DNA from: Moorena producens 3L
GTDB lineage: Bacteria > Cyanobacteriota > Cyanobacteriia > Cyanobacteriales > Coleofasciculaceae
Assembly: GCF_000211815.1 (NCBI RefSeq)
Contig: NZ_GL890964.1
Coordinates: 1-37,407, forward strand
Length of the DNA: 37,407 nucleotides
Direction: 5' to 3'
The position numbers were made by a program, and so were the translations under genes. The stretch's first letter is position 1, and every line of letters begins with the position of its first letter. The notes under the pieces were generated by a model, which did no database searches, had not been told where the DNA came from, and saw only the letters and a program-made list of their open reading frames with translations. This document shows positions 8,233-15,851 of this stretch, one piece after another.

Positions 8233-8922
8233 CTAAGGAAAAAGATTGTATTTTAGGATACATAATATTGCCCGAAACCCATCCCTCCAGCCAATTTTTT
8301 TTCCTTCTTCGTAAGTGCGACCATAGTAAGATATTCCTACTTCATAGATGCGGCATTTCTTTTTGGCAACCTTAGCAGTAATTTCTGGTTCAAAGCCAAA
8401 CCGAGATTCTTCGATTTTGATAGATTGGATAAGATCACGCCGGAATGCCTTATAGCAGGTTTCCATATCGGTAAGGTTAATATTGGTAAACATATTGGAG
8501 AGCATGGTTAAAAATTTATTGCCCACCATATGCCAGTAGTACACTACCCGATGGGGACCACCGCCAGCGAAACGGGAGCCATAAACCACATCCGCTTTGC
8601 CATCAATAATCGGCTGCATTAACAAGGGATATTCCTGGGGATCGTACTCTAAATCAGCGTCTTGAACGATTACGATATCTCCAGTAGCCAAGCCAAACCC
8701 AGTCCGTAAGGCAGCTCCTTTGCCCCGATTCTTGTGATGATAGACAACATGGTCAATCTGGGATTCTAGTGATGACTCTAAAATCTCTCTAGTGCCATCC
8801 GTTGAGTAGTCATCGACAACAATAATTTCGCACTCTTTAACCGGAGATGCTTTGACAGCTTCAATAACATTGGCAATTGTGTTGACTTCGTTAAAACAGG
8901 GTATTACAACACTTAGCTTCAT
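8233..8922 (-). CDS. GT2 glycosyltransferase, polyprenyl-phosphate sugar synthase (DPM1-like)
   Basis: 229 aa GT-A fold enzyme. MKLSVVIPCFNE (1-12) and VVDDYSTDGT (35-44) bind the nucleotide sugar, and QDADLEY (87-93) is the DxD metal site. SRFAGG and the MGN/MxxNxxLTDMETCYKAFR region match the DPM1/DPG synthase-like subgroup, which loads a sugar on to dolichyl or polyprenyl phosphate at the cytoplasmic membrane face. No C-terminal membrane helices are present. ATG at 8922 is preceded by AAGGA about 10 nt upstream. It heads a likely two-gene unit with the GT-C gene at 6009-8024. Upstream lies a cluster of TTACATAA motifs. Confidence 0.9.
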   Translation of the reverse strand: MKLSVVIPCFNEVNTIANVIEAVKASPVKECEIIVVDDYSTDGTREILESSLESQIDHVVYHHKNRGKGAALRTGFGLATGDIVIVQDADLEYDPQEYPLLMQPIIDGKADVVYGSRFAGGGPHRVVYYWHMVGNKFLTMLSNMFTNINLTDMETCYKAFRRDLIQSIKIEESRFGFEPEITAKVAKKKCRIYEVGISYYGRTYEEGKKIGWRDGFRAILCILKYNLFP

Positions 8923-8967
8923 AAGCTTAATCCTTAATAATAAGCAAATAATTTGATTAGCTTAAAA

Positions 8968-9078
8968 CTTTACATAATCTTTACATAATCCCCGCCTAAT
9001 TCCCCTAGCCTTTGGTTAAGTAGAGAGTTTGAGCCCCTAAACACATCACGAAATATTTACATAACGTCAGTTACATAA
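8968..9078 (-). promoter_or_regulatory. Cluster of four TTACATAA motifs, two in an 11-bp tandem
   Basis: CTTTACATAAT occurs twice head to tail (8968-8978 and 8979-8989), 46-67 bp before the GT2 start. TTACATAA recurs at 9057-9064 and 9071-9078. An 11-bp period places sites on the same helix face and is the geometry of PhoB-type boxes, although the sequence only partly matches the cyanobacterial CTTAACCT consensus. The rest of 8923-9323 shows no gene. Read as a candidate operator for the minus-strand GT2 - GT-C unit. Confidence 0.35.
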
Positions 9079-9323
9079 AGTTATGGGAAGTTTCCCCGTG
9101 ATTAGATGGGATTGAACCCTCAAATTCAGGGCACGACCAGGATTGATAGACAGGTTTGAGGTTGACTACTTGACACCCTGAATAAATTAGTATAATTCTA
9201 CTGTAGGATTATAAATAGATCAACTAAATAGAGCAACATAGAGCAACTAACATAGAGCAACTACTAAACCATTACGCTCAAGCCTGATTGGGGAGTCGTT
9301 GCTCATTACTCATTAGTATTTTG

Positions 9324-9805
9324 GTAAGCATTCAGCCGTCAGCGGTCAGCCGTCAGACTTTGGCTGATAGCTTGTAGGGTGGGCAAAAACAGTTTGCTTC
9401 TTTTGAGTATTCTAGATTATACTACTTTTGCCACCCTACTTTTATTGGTCTGATCCGCGACACGCTGATAGCAGCCTGTAGGGTGGGCAAAAACAGTTTG
9501 CCTCCTTTGAGTATTCTAGATTATACTACTTTGCCCACCCTACTTTAATTGGTCTGATAGCACTGATAGCTGATAGCAGCTTGTAGGGTGGGCAAAAACA
9601 GTTTGCTTCTTTTGAGTATTCTAGATTATACTACTTTGCCCACCCTACTTTAATTGGTCTGATAGCACTGATAGCTGATAGCAGCTTGTAGGGTGGGCAA
9701 AAACAGTTTGCTTCTTTTGAGTATTCTAGATTATACTACTTTGCCCACCCTACTTTAATTGGTCTGATAGCACTGATAGCTGATAGCTGATAGCTGAATG
9801 CTTAC
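9324..9805. mobile_element. IS66-type MITE, copy A, with 8-bp target duplication
   Basis: The 482-bp element begins GTAAGCATTCAGC and ends with its exact inverse GCTGAATGCTTAC. It is flanked on both sides by GTATTTTG (9316-9323 and 9806-9813), a perfect 8-bp target duplication. A GTAA terminus with 8-bp duplication is the IS66-family hallmark. The ends continue into TCAGC heptamers. The body holds the tandem palindrome array at 9374-9753. No coding capacity, so transposition would need a transposase supplied elsewhere. Confidence 0.85.
9374..9753. repeat. Four tandem 105-bp units, each a 66-bp palindrome
   Basis: Units begin at 9374, 9478, 9583 and 9688. Each starts GTAGGGTGGGCAAA and, 66 bp later, ends with the inverse TTTGCCCACCCTAC around an AT-rich core containing TCTAGA. 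The first unit has lost one C in its right arm; the others are nearly identical, implying recent amplification. Spacers of about 39 bp (TTTAATTGGTCTGATAGC...) are made of the host element's heptamers. The array lies inside MITE copy A. Confidence 0.9.
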
Positions 9806-9985
9806 GTATTTTGACTAATGACTGATAACTAGTGACTAATAACTAAACTAATGACTAATGCCATAGGCTTGATAGCACTAGGTATTAGGCGCGCTAGACA
9901 TTAAGTACTAACACCATTAACCCAAAACCTAACATCTAACATCTAGCACCATTAACCTAAAAAAAATTCCATCAACCAAGAGAGT

Positions 9986-10783
9986 ATGTCTTTGGATACC
10001 AGTAATGACTACATAACACCAGAAGAATCTCACCTTAGTGATTCTTCCTTATCCTTGGTGATTCCCACCTATAACGAGAGTAGAAACATCGGGGAGCTAA
10101 TTAGAATCCTGAGCAATTTGCTCGATGAAGCTATACCAAACCAATACGAACTAATTGTAGTAGATGACGATAGTCCTGATCGTACCTGGGAAATCGCCCA
10201 GGCTCTGATGTCGGACTATCCACAGTTACAGGTAATTCGCCGTCAGCATGAACGGGGGTTATCTACAGCAGTTATTCACGGCTGGAAGGTAGGTACTGGA
10301 AAAATTTTGGGGGTAATTGATGGGGATTTACAGCATCCACCAGAGATATTAGTAAAACTTTTGGTAGCAATGGAGGATGGAGCCGATATCGCTATTGCCA
10401 GTCGTCATGTAGACGATGGTGGTGTTAGTGATTGGAGTGTAGTGAGGCGTTTCTTATCCAGAGGTGCTCAACTTTTAGGATTATCGATTTTACCAGAAGT
10501 TATCGGTCGTGTTTCTGACCCAATGAGCGGTTTTTTTATGGTACGCCGTAGTGCCATTCAGGAAAAAGACCTCAATCCTCTGGGGTACAAGATTCTAATT
10601 GAAGTGCTGGCTAGGGGAAAAATTGGCCGAATTGCAGAAGTTGGCTATGTATTTCAAGAGAGACTCTCAGGAGAGAGCAAAGTTACCTGGAAACAGTATG
10701 TAGACTATATTAGACACTTACTCCGGTTAAGGTTTTCTCTCGGAACCATTGGTAAACTTAGAAAGGCATTCCCTTCCCCTTAA
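9986..10783 (+). CDS. GT2 glycosyltransferase (polyprenol-phosphate sugar synthase-like), probably the first half of a GT2-GtrA fusion
   Basis: 265 aa with a complete GT-A catalytic domain: LVIPTYNESRN (24-34), VVDDDSPDRT (58-67), the IDGDLQHPPE metal site (111-120), SRHVDDGG and SDPMSGFF, the last being typical of DPM1-like enzymes. It should transfer a hexose from a nucleotide sugar to polyprenyl phosphate on the cytoplasmic side. The reading frame stops at TAA 10781-10783 after KAFPSP, in a run of C bases; the next frame continues at once with the N-terminus of a GtrA domain. Many DPM1-like enzymes carry a GtrA domain at the C-terminus, so a one-base deletion at TTCCCC (about 10773-10780) is the simplest explanation. 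A frequent alternative is two separate overlapping genes. Confidence 0.88.
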   Translation: MSLDTSNDYITPEESHLSDSSLSLVIPTYNESRNIGELIRILSNLLDEAIPNQYELIVVDDDSPDRTWEIAQALMSDYPQLQVIRRQHERGLSTAVIHGWKVGTGKILGVIDGDLQHPPEILVKLLVAMEDGADIAIASRHVDDGGVSDWSVVRRFLSRGAQLLGLSILPEVIGRVSDPMSGFFMVRRSAIQEKDLNPLGYKILIEVLARGKIGRIAEVGYVFQERLSGESKVTWKQYVDYIRHLLRLRFSLGTIGKLRKAFPSP

Positions 10784-10806
10784 AGCGGTTTATTCGTTTT
10801 GGCTTA

Positions 10807-11184
10807 GTGGGATTCAGTGGGGTATTTGTGGATATGACTGTGCTTTACTTACTCCATGACCCTGCTAGTTTGGGTTGGGGACTCACCCGCAGTAAAATTA
10901 TTGCTGCTGAAGCGGCCATTATGAATAACTTTATTTGGAACGATGCCTGGACATTTAGGGATATAGCGAGTCAGCAGTGGGGATGGGGTAAGCGCTTGAA
11001 ACGGTTTTTGAAGTTTAACCTGGTCTGTTTGATCGGTTTGTGCCTAAATGTGCTGTTGTTGAATCTGTTGTTTAATCTCCTGGGAATTAACTATCTGATT
11101 GCAAATGGTATTGCGATCGCAGCCGTTACTTTCTGGAATTTCTGGATTAATCTAAAACTCAACTGGCGAGTGACGCAAAAATAA
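10807..11184 (+). CDS. GtrA-family membrane protein (domain shifted out of frame from the GT2 gene)
   Basis: 125 aa from the GTG at 10807, with about four membrane helices and the conserved ...NNFIWNDAWTF motif of GtrA, a family thought to help flip or present polyprenyl-linked sugars. Recognisable GtrA sequence (PLKRFIRFGLVGFSGVF) extends upstream of this GTG to about 10777, in a frame with no ATG/GTG/TTG after the TAG at 10759, which argues that the true protein is fused to the preceding GT2 and that 10807 is not the original start. Whether the split is a mutation, a recoding site or a sequencing error cannot be told from sequence alone. Confidence 0.8.
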   Translation: MGFSGVFVDMTVLYLLHDPASLGWGLTRSKIIAAEAAIMNNFIWNDAWTFRDIASQQWGWGKRLKRFLKFNLVCLIGLCLNVLLLNLLFNLLGINYLIANGIAIAAVTFWNFWINLKLNWRVTQK

Positions 11185-11193
11185 TGATAACCG

Positions 11194-11310
11194 GTTGACT
11201 GTTGACTGTTGACTGTTGACTGTTGACCGTCAACAGCAAAAGGTTTTAGGGAGTCGGGAGCGGTGCGACCCGTGGCGAATTTAATTCGCCAACGGAAAGC
11301 GCACCGAGGG
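11194..11310. repeat. (TGTTGAC)n array and a GC-rich hairpin repeat
   Basis: TGTTGAC is repeated about five times at 11197-11231. It is followed by a hairpin with outer arms GGTGCG / CGCACC (11265-11270; about 11302-11307) around the perfect palindrome GGCGAATTTAATTCGCC (about 11278-11294). The same ATTTAATTCGCC core recurs in a hairpin at 25473-25517, so this is a dispersed genomic repeat. Confidence 0.7.
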
Positions 11311-11371
11311 AGTCGCGGTAAGAAAATTGAATGTACTTCATAACAATGAATATCATCTATGGTAAACCTAT

Positions 11372-13060
11372 ATGGTAAACAAATTGCAGCAAACTCGTAG
11401 ATTTACATCAACTTGGTTAGGGCTTTTAATTATTATCCTGTTGATGCTAGGAATAGTGTTTCGATTCGTAAATATTGACAAAAAAAACTACTGGATTGAT
11501 GAAACCTTTACCTCGCTACGGATTTCTGGTTATCGATTGTCAGACATGATACCAGAAATTTCCAATGGGGATGCGATCGCTATTAAAGAATTACATAAGT
11601 ATCAGCAGACAAATCCGGAAAAAACTTTGATTGGTACGATTAAGGGATTGGCGTTTGAAGAACCTCAACATCCCCCATTATATTACGTGATGGCGCGATT
11701 TTGGGGGCAGTTATTTGGGAATTCAGTAGCAGTGAGGAGAAGTTTTTCAGCTCTGATTAGCTTGCTGATGTTTCCTGCTATCTATTGGTTATGTCAAGAA
11801 TTATTCGAGTCGTCCTTGGTGGGATGGGTAGCTATGGCCTTAGTTGCCGTTTCTCCCTTTCAGGTATTGTATGCCCAAGCAGCAAGACAGTATGGCTTAT
11901 GGGGCGTAACTATTTTGCTATCAAGTGCAGCACTGTTACGGGCAATACGCTTAACCAAACCAAGAAACACCACCAGTAAGATTAGAGACATCCTACACTT
12001 TATCTCTACCTGGGGAATTTACGCCCTCACGTTAGTGACAGGATTTTATACCTTTTTATTTTCTATCTTAGTAGCCATCAGCCATGGCATCTATGTACTG
12101 GTAACAGAACGGTTCCGCTTCAGTAAAATTATTGTTTACTATGGGCTATCATCGTTAATGGCTTTGATGGTATTTGTCCCTTGGTTACTGGTTTCTAACA
12201 GTAACCTTTCTAAGGTATCCAGCAAAACCAAATGGGCACTCAAAGAAGTTCCCTTATCATCATTAGCCCAAACCTGGCTGATTAATATTAATCGGAGTTT
12301 CTTTGATCTCAACCAAGGCTTAAATTTCCCCAGCGTAGTGGTCTCTGTAATAATCTTAATCCTAGTCGGCTATGCCATTTACTTTCTCTGTCGTCATAGT
12401 CCCAAACGAGTTAGTCTATTCATCTTGACATTAATTGGAGTTACCGCCTTAGCCCTAGTGCTACCGGATTTAATTTCCGGAGGCAAGCGTTCTAGCGTAA
12501 CTCGCTATCTAATTCCCTGTTATCTTGGTATTCAGCTAGCAGTTGCTTACCTATTTACTAACAAAATAACTAACAAAGTAACTAGTATTTTTCAGGGAGT
12601 ATGGCAACAGAAGCTATGGCGACTCGGAATGATTTTGCTACTGTCTGGTGGAATTCTATCCTGTGTGATCAGTTCTCAAGCAGAATTTTGGTGGAACAAG
12701 TATACTAGTGCTAACCATACCCAGGTAGCAGCAATCATTAACCAGGCTGACCAACCCCTCTTGCTGACAAAAAGTCTGGAAGTGATCTCCCTGTCTTACC
12801 TTCTCGACTCCAAAGTGAAGTTTTCTTGGTTAAGCGACAAATCCGTAAAGATGCCTAATGGCGAAAAAAGCAAACAGTTAATCATCCCCGAAAATACCGA
12901 TGAATTCAGTGATTTATTTTTATATAATCCATCTAAGGAATTGCGAGAAAAATTCGAAAAACAATACAACTATAAATCAGAACTTATTGGCAAATGGAAC
13001 CATAAACTTGAACCAACCTACGAAATTAAAACGTTTCTGTGGAAACTAGTAAAGCAATAA
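11372..13060 (+). CDS. GT-C superfamily membrane glycosyltransferase (GT39/PMT-like)
   Basis: 562 aa. After a first helix (about 16-32), the extracytoplasmic loop carries YWIDETFT (the acidic D-E catalytic pair at about 41-43) and EEPQHPPLYYV (about 95), both hallmarks of the PMT_2/ArnT-like GT-C family that uses polyprenyl-phosphate sugars. Further helices run to about residue 430, followed by a soluble C-terminal domain of about 130 residues. ATG at 11372 is chosen; another in-frame ATG lies at 11360 and could serve. It follows the GT2-GtrA pair by 187 bp of repeats and precedes the sulfotransferase, so the three probably act in one sugar-transfer pathway. The acceptor is unknown. Confidence 0.87.
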   Translation: MVNKLQQTRRFTSTWLGLLIIILLMLGIVFRFVNIDKKNYWIDETFTSLRISGYRLSDMIPEISNGDAIAIKELHKYQQTNPEKTLIGTIKGLAFEEPQHPPLYYVMARFWGQLFGNSVAVRRSFSALISLLMFPAIYWLCQELFESSLVGWVAMALVAVSPFQVLYAQAARQYGLWGVTILLSSAALLRAIRLTKPRNTTSKIRDILHFISTWGIYALTLVTGFYTFLFSILVAISHGIYVLVTERFRFSKIIVYYGLSSLMALMVFVPWLLVSNSNLSKVSSKTKWALKEVPLSSLAQTWLININRSFFDLNQGLNFPSVVVSVIILILVGYAIYFLCRHSPKRVSLFILTLIGVTALALVLPDLISGGKRSSVTRYLIPCYLGIQLAVAYLFTNKITNKVTSIFQGVWQQKLWRLGMILLLSGGILSCVISSQAEFWWNKYTSANHTQVAAIINQADQPLLLTKSLEVISLSYLLDSKVKFSWLSDKSVKMPNGEKSKQLIIPENTDEFSDLFLYNPSKELREKFEKQYNYKSELIGKWNHKLEPTYEIKTFLWKLVKQ

Positions 13061-13063
13061 ACT

Positions 13064-13295
13064 TAAGCATTCAGCTATCAGCCGTCAGCTATCAGCCGTC
13101 AGCCGTCAGCCGTCAGCCGTCAGCCGTTGGCCTTTGGCCACGCTACTTGAGGTGCCGTCAGCTAAGAGCTCACACTACTTGAGGTGCTGCGCAAACAGTA
13201 GCCTGACCACAGGCCCAAAGCTGATAGCTGAATGCTGATAGCTGAATGCTGATAGCTGAATGCTGATAGCTGAATGCTGATAGCTGAATGCTTAC
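13064..13295. mobile_element. IS66-type MITE, copy B (decayed)
   Basis: It starts TTAAGCATTCAGC (G of the terminal GTAAGC changed) just after the GT-C stop and ends with an intact GCTGAATGCTTAC (13283-13295), 41 bp before the sulfotransferase ATG. The body is heptamers plus the module CACTACTTGAGGTGC and a GGCCTTTGGCC inverted repeat. No clear target duplication is visible (left flank CAATAAAC, right flank GTCTTGTT), consistent with age. Its right part could supply promoter or terminator function between the two genes. Confidence 0.65.
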
Positions 13296-13336
13296 GTCTT
13301 GTTTATAATAATCCCTAGAATAACAGGAGCTTGCTC

Positions 13337-14083
13337 ATGGCAATGATTTGCCGTAAATACGGCTTACTCTACCTGATGGCACCGCGAACTGGTTGCACAG
13401 CAGTAGAAGATGTCCTCGAAAAAAAGCTAGAAGGTGAACTAGTCCCCCCCCAAGACATCCTAGACGCCAACGGAAAATTTTTGATGCACAGAAGACATCA
13501 TTCTCTACGAGAGATGTTCAGACGCAATCTTTTGACAGAAAAAGAGGCAGCATCTTATCTAAAATTTAGTTGTATTCGCAACCCTTTTGACAGTTTAGCT
13601 TCCGACTATGTAAAAAGAGCCTCAAAATACCAACACTTTATCGCTGACTCCACGTCATGGGTTCACCGTCTACCGGGTTATATAGAAGACATGGAATTTT
13701 GCAAAACCCATTCATTTAATGATTGGATTGAAAAACACTATGGCTCTATTTACGGCAATGGACTGAAACGAACCGTTCAATCCCTGGTTCGGAATACTAA
13801 TCGAAACCGACTTAAACAGTTTGTAGGTCTTCCCGCTGAACCGTATACACTCTATGGAAGTTATACCAAAGGTATGGATAGTGTAATGCGTTTTGAAACC
13901 CTTCAGGATGATTTTGACAGAGTCCTGGATAAAGCTGGAGTGCCCTTCAAAGTGCAAATACCAGTGATCAACAAAACCGAAGAAAGAAAGAAAAACTATC
14001 GAGAGTACTATAATGAGCGATCGCGAAAAATTGTCCAGTACGTTTTTCACGAAGAACTAAAGCGCTACGGTTACGAATTTTGA
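13337..14083 (+). CDS. Sulfotransferase family protein (PAPS-dependent, Sulfotransfer_2-like)
   Basis: The start ATG 13337 is preceded by AGGAG (13325-13329); the TTG at 13331 is too close. The 248-aa product has the 5'-phosphosulfate-binding loop APRTGCTAVE (15-24, in place of the usual PKTGGTS) and the 3'-phosphate motif SCIRNPFDSLASDY (78-91). The C-terminus NKTEERKKNYREYYNERSRKIV...RYGYEF is typical of carbohydrate sulfotransferases of this family. The expected activity is transfer of sulfate from PAPS to a hydroxyl of a sugar or sulfolipid-like acceptor. No signal peptide. Its place after two polyprenyl-sugar enzymes suggests it sulfates the glycan made by this locus. Confidence 0.82.
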   Translation: MAMICRKYGLLYLMAPRTGCTAVEDVLEKKLEGELVPPQDILDANGKFLMHRRHHSLREMFRRNLLTEKEAASYLKFSCIRNPFDSLASDYVKRASKYQHFIADSTSWVHRLPGYIEDMEFCKTHSFNDWIEKHYGSIYGNGLKRTVQSLVRNTNRNRLKQFVGLPAEPYTLYGSYTKGMDSVMRFETLQDDFDRVLDKAGVPFKVQIPVINKTEERKKNYREYYNERSRKIVQYVFHEELKRYGYEF

Positions 14084-14165
14084 ACAAGCTAGTAACGGTT
14101 AGGGCATCAGCTGTTACCCTTGAGCTGATCTCTAACCGCTTTAAGGCGATTAAGTATAAATTACT

Positions 14166-15077
14166 ATGCCATCTGCTACGCTCAAATATGCCTATTTCCC
14201 CGGCTGTGTTGCTCAAGGAGCCTGTGGAGAACTATACCAATCTACGTCAGCCTTAACCCAAGCGCTAGGAATTGAACTGGTTGAGTTGAAAAAAGCTGCT
14301 TGTTGTGGTTCTGGAACCTTCAAAGAAGATTCCCAACTCCTAGAAGACACTGTTAACGCTCGCAACATCGCCCTAGCTGAGCAGCTGAATCTACCCCTGT
14401 TAACTCATTGCAGCACCTGTCAGGGAGTAATTGGTCATGTAGATGAGCGTTTAAAGGAATTCCAAGATACCGACACCGCTTATGTGGAAAAAGTGAATGG
14501 CTTGCTCAAAAAAGAAGGCTGTTCTCCTTACAAAGGCACTACAGAAGTCAAGCATTTACTGTGGGCATTGGTGGCAGATTACGGCATGGAAGCCCTAGCA
14601 GCACAGGTGAGTCGCAAGCTAACTGGACTCAAGTGTGCTGCATTCTATGGTTGTTATTTGCTGCGAGCTCAGACATCCATCCCCTACGATGACCCAGTGC
14701 ATCCAGAATCCATGGAAACTGTATTTCGCACTGTAGGAGCAACACCTGTATATTACCGAGGTCGTACTCAATGTTGTGGTTGGCCAATTTCTAGTTATGC
14801 CACAGAACAATCCTTCAAGATGGCAGGGATGCATATTCAGGAAGCCTTGGATGCTGGTGCGGACTGCATGGTGACGCCTTGTCCATTGTGTCATCTTAAT
14901 CTGGACTCCCGTCAACCAGAGGTAGAAAAGGTGATTGGGCGTCAGTTAAGGTTACCAGTATTGCATTTACCCCAGTTAGTTGCCCTAGCCCTAGGGGTTA
15001 GTCCAAAGCAACTGGGTTTAGAACGGCACGTGGTTTCGACTGGACCTGTATTAGAGAAGTTGGGCCATAAAGTATGA
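14166..15077 (+). CDS. HdrB-like CCG-domain iron-sulfur protein
   Basis: 303 aa with two cysteine-rich CCG domains (PF02754 type). The first has Cys14, CCG at 46-48 and HCSTC at 81-85; the second has Cys163, CCG at 203-205 and TPCPLC at 237-242. The two full Cys sets would bind the paired non-cubane [4Fe-4S] clusters known in heterodisulfide reductase subunit B. Cyanobacteria lack methanogenic coenzymes, so here it is expected to be a thiol/disulfide or quinone-linked redox subunit; related proteins include E-type succinate dehydrogenase subunits. No HdrA/C or SdhA/B partner is nearby. It starts 82 bp after the sulfotransferase on the same strand, but a functional link is not evident. Confidence 0.85.
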   Translation: MPSATLKYAYFPGCVAQGACGELYQSTSALTQALGIELVELKKAACCGSGTFKEDSQLLEDTVNARNIALAEQLNLPLLTHCSTCQGVIGHVDERLKEFQDTDTAYVEKVNGLLKKEGCSPYKGTTEVKHLLWALVADYGMEALAAQVSRKLTGLKCAAFYGCYLLRAQTSIPYDDPVHPESMETVFRTVGATPVYYRGRTQCCGWPISSYATEQSFKMAGMHIQEALDAGADCMVTPCPLCHLNLDSRQPEVEKVIGRQLRLPVLHLPQLVALALGVSPKQLGLERHVVSTGPVLEKLGHKV

Positions 15078-15116
15078 AGTGTGACCTATCAAGTGTGAAG
15101 TCTAAATCCGGTTGAC

Positions 15117-15305
15117 GTAAGCATTCAGCTATCAGCTATCAGCTATCAGCTTATGCGCGATGCGTGGCTATCGGCCAAGGGCAAATCCCCAGACTTTCAA
15201 TTCTCATTAATCTGGAACTATTAAATTATCCTTTTCAAGGTTTATTTTAAGCTGTCAGCCGTGAGCTAAAAGCTGACGGCTGACAGCTGACGGCTGAATG
15301 CTTAC
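15117..15305. mobile_element. IS66-type MITE, copy C, with 8-bp target duplication
   Basis: 189 bp with perfect 13-bp inverted ends GTAAGCATTCAGC / GCTGAATGCTTAC, both continuing into TCAGC heptamers. It is flanked by CGGTTGAC on each side (15109-15116 and 15306-15313), a perfect 8-bp target duplication. The core (about 15150-15250) is partly AT-rich and unlike copies A and F, showing that only the ends are conserved. The rest of the 15078-15502 gap holds a (TTACCCA)n stretch and the rpmA terminator. Confidence 0.88.
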
Positions 15306-15410
15306 CGGTTGACTAATTATCATCTCCCTTATCGGGTAATGGGTAATTGGTAGTTAACGATTACCCATTACCCATTACCTTTTGTCTTTGCCAGACATAT
15401 TTTCAAGAGA

Positions 15411-15431
15411 AAAGCACCCCCTCGGGGGTGC
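15411..15431 (-). terminator. Intrinsic terminator of the rplU-rpmA operon
   Basis: Read on the minus strand, GCACCCCC-GA-GGGGGTGC is followed directly by TTTTCTCTT. It lies 72 bp after the rpmA stop codon. The strong GC stem with a U-rich tail fits a Rho-independent terminator. Confidence 0.85.
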
Positions 15432-15502
15432 CTCATCAGTTACCATCAACAGCAGCCAACTGCTGATGGAGGGATTTCAGTCTCAACTATAAACTGTTGT
15501 AT

Positions 15503-15775
15503 CTAAGCTGATGCTTCGGTTTCAACCGGGTAAACGCTGACTTTTTTTTGGCTTTTGCCCCTTCTTTCAAAAGTGACTATGCCATCAGCCATGGCAAATA
15601 GAGTGTCATCACCGCCGCGACCAACATTGGTACCAGGATGAACCTTAGTACCTCGCTGACGTACCAAGATGTTGCCAGCCTTGACAAACTGACCACCGTA
15701 GCGCTTGACCCCTAGGCGTTTGGAATTAGAGTCACGACCGTTACGAGTACTTCCTGTTCCTTTCTTATGAGCCAT
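15503..15775 (-). CDS. rpmA: 50S ribosomal protein bL27
   Basis: 90 aa. MAHKKGTGSTRNGRDSNSKRLGVKRYGGQ is near-invariant in bL27; its N-terminus reaches the peptidyl-transferase centre. There is no Firmicutes-type N-terminal extension needing cleavage. A KKVSVYP end and a short acidic tail (VETEASA) complete it. It lies 76 bp downstream of rplU on the same strand and ahead of the terminator at 15411-15431, the usual rplU-rpmA arrangement. Confidence 0.97.
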   Translation of the reverse strand: MAHKKGTGSTRNGRDSNSKRLGVKRYGGQFVKAGNILVRQRGTKVHPGTNVGRGGDDTLFAMADGIVTFERRGKSQKKVSVYPVETEASA

Positions 15776-15851
15776 AATGTTCCTTTATATTTAGGTGTTT
15801 TTACGGGAATTTTGAGGTAATTTTGCCCTATGCACAAGTCTGAGCCATAAA

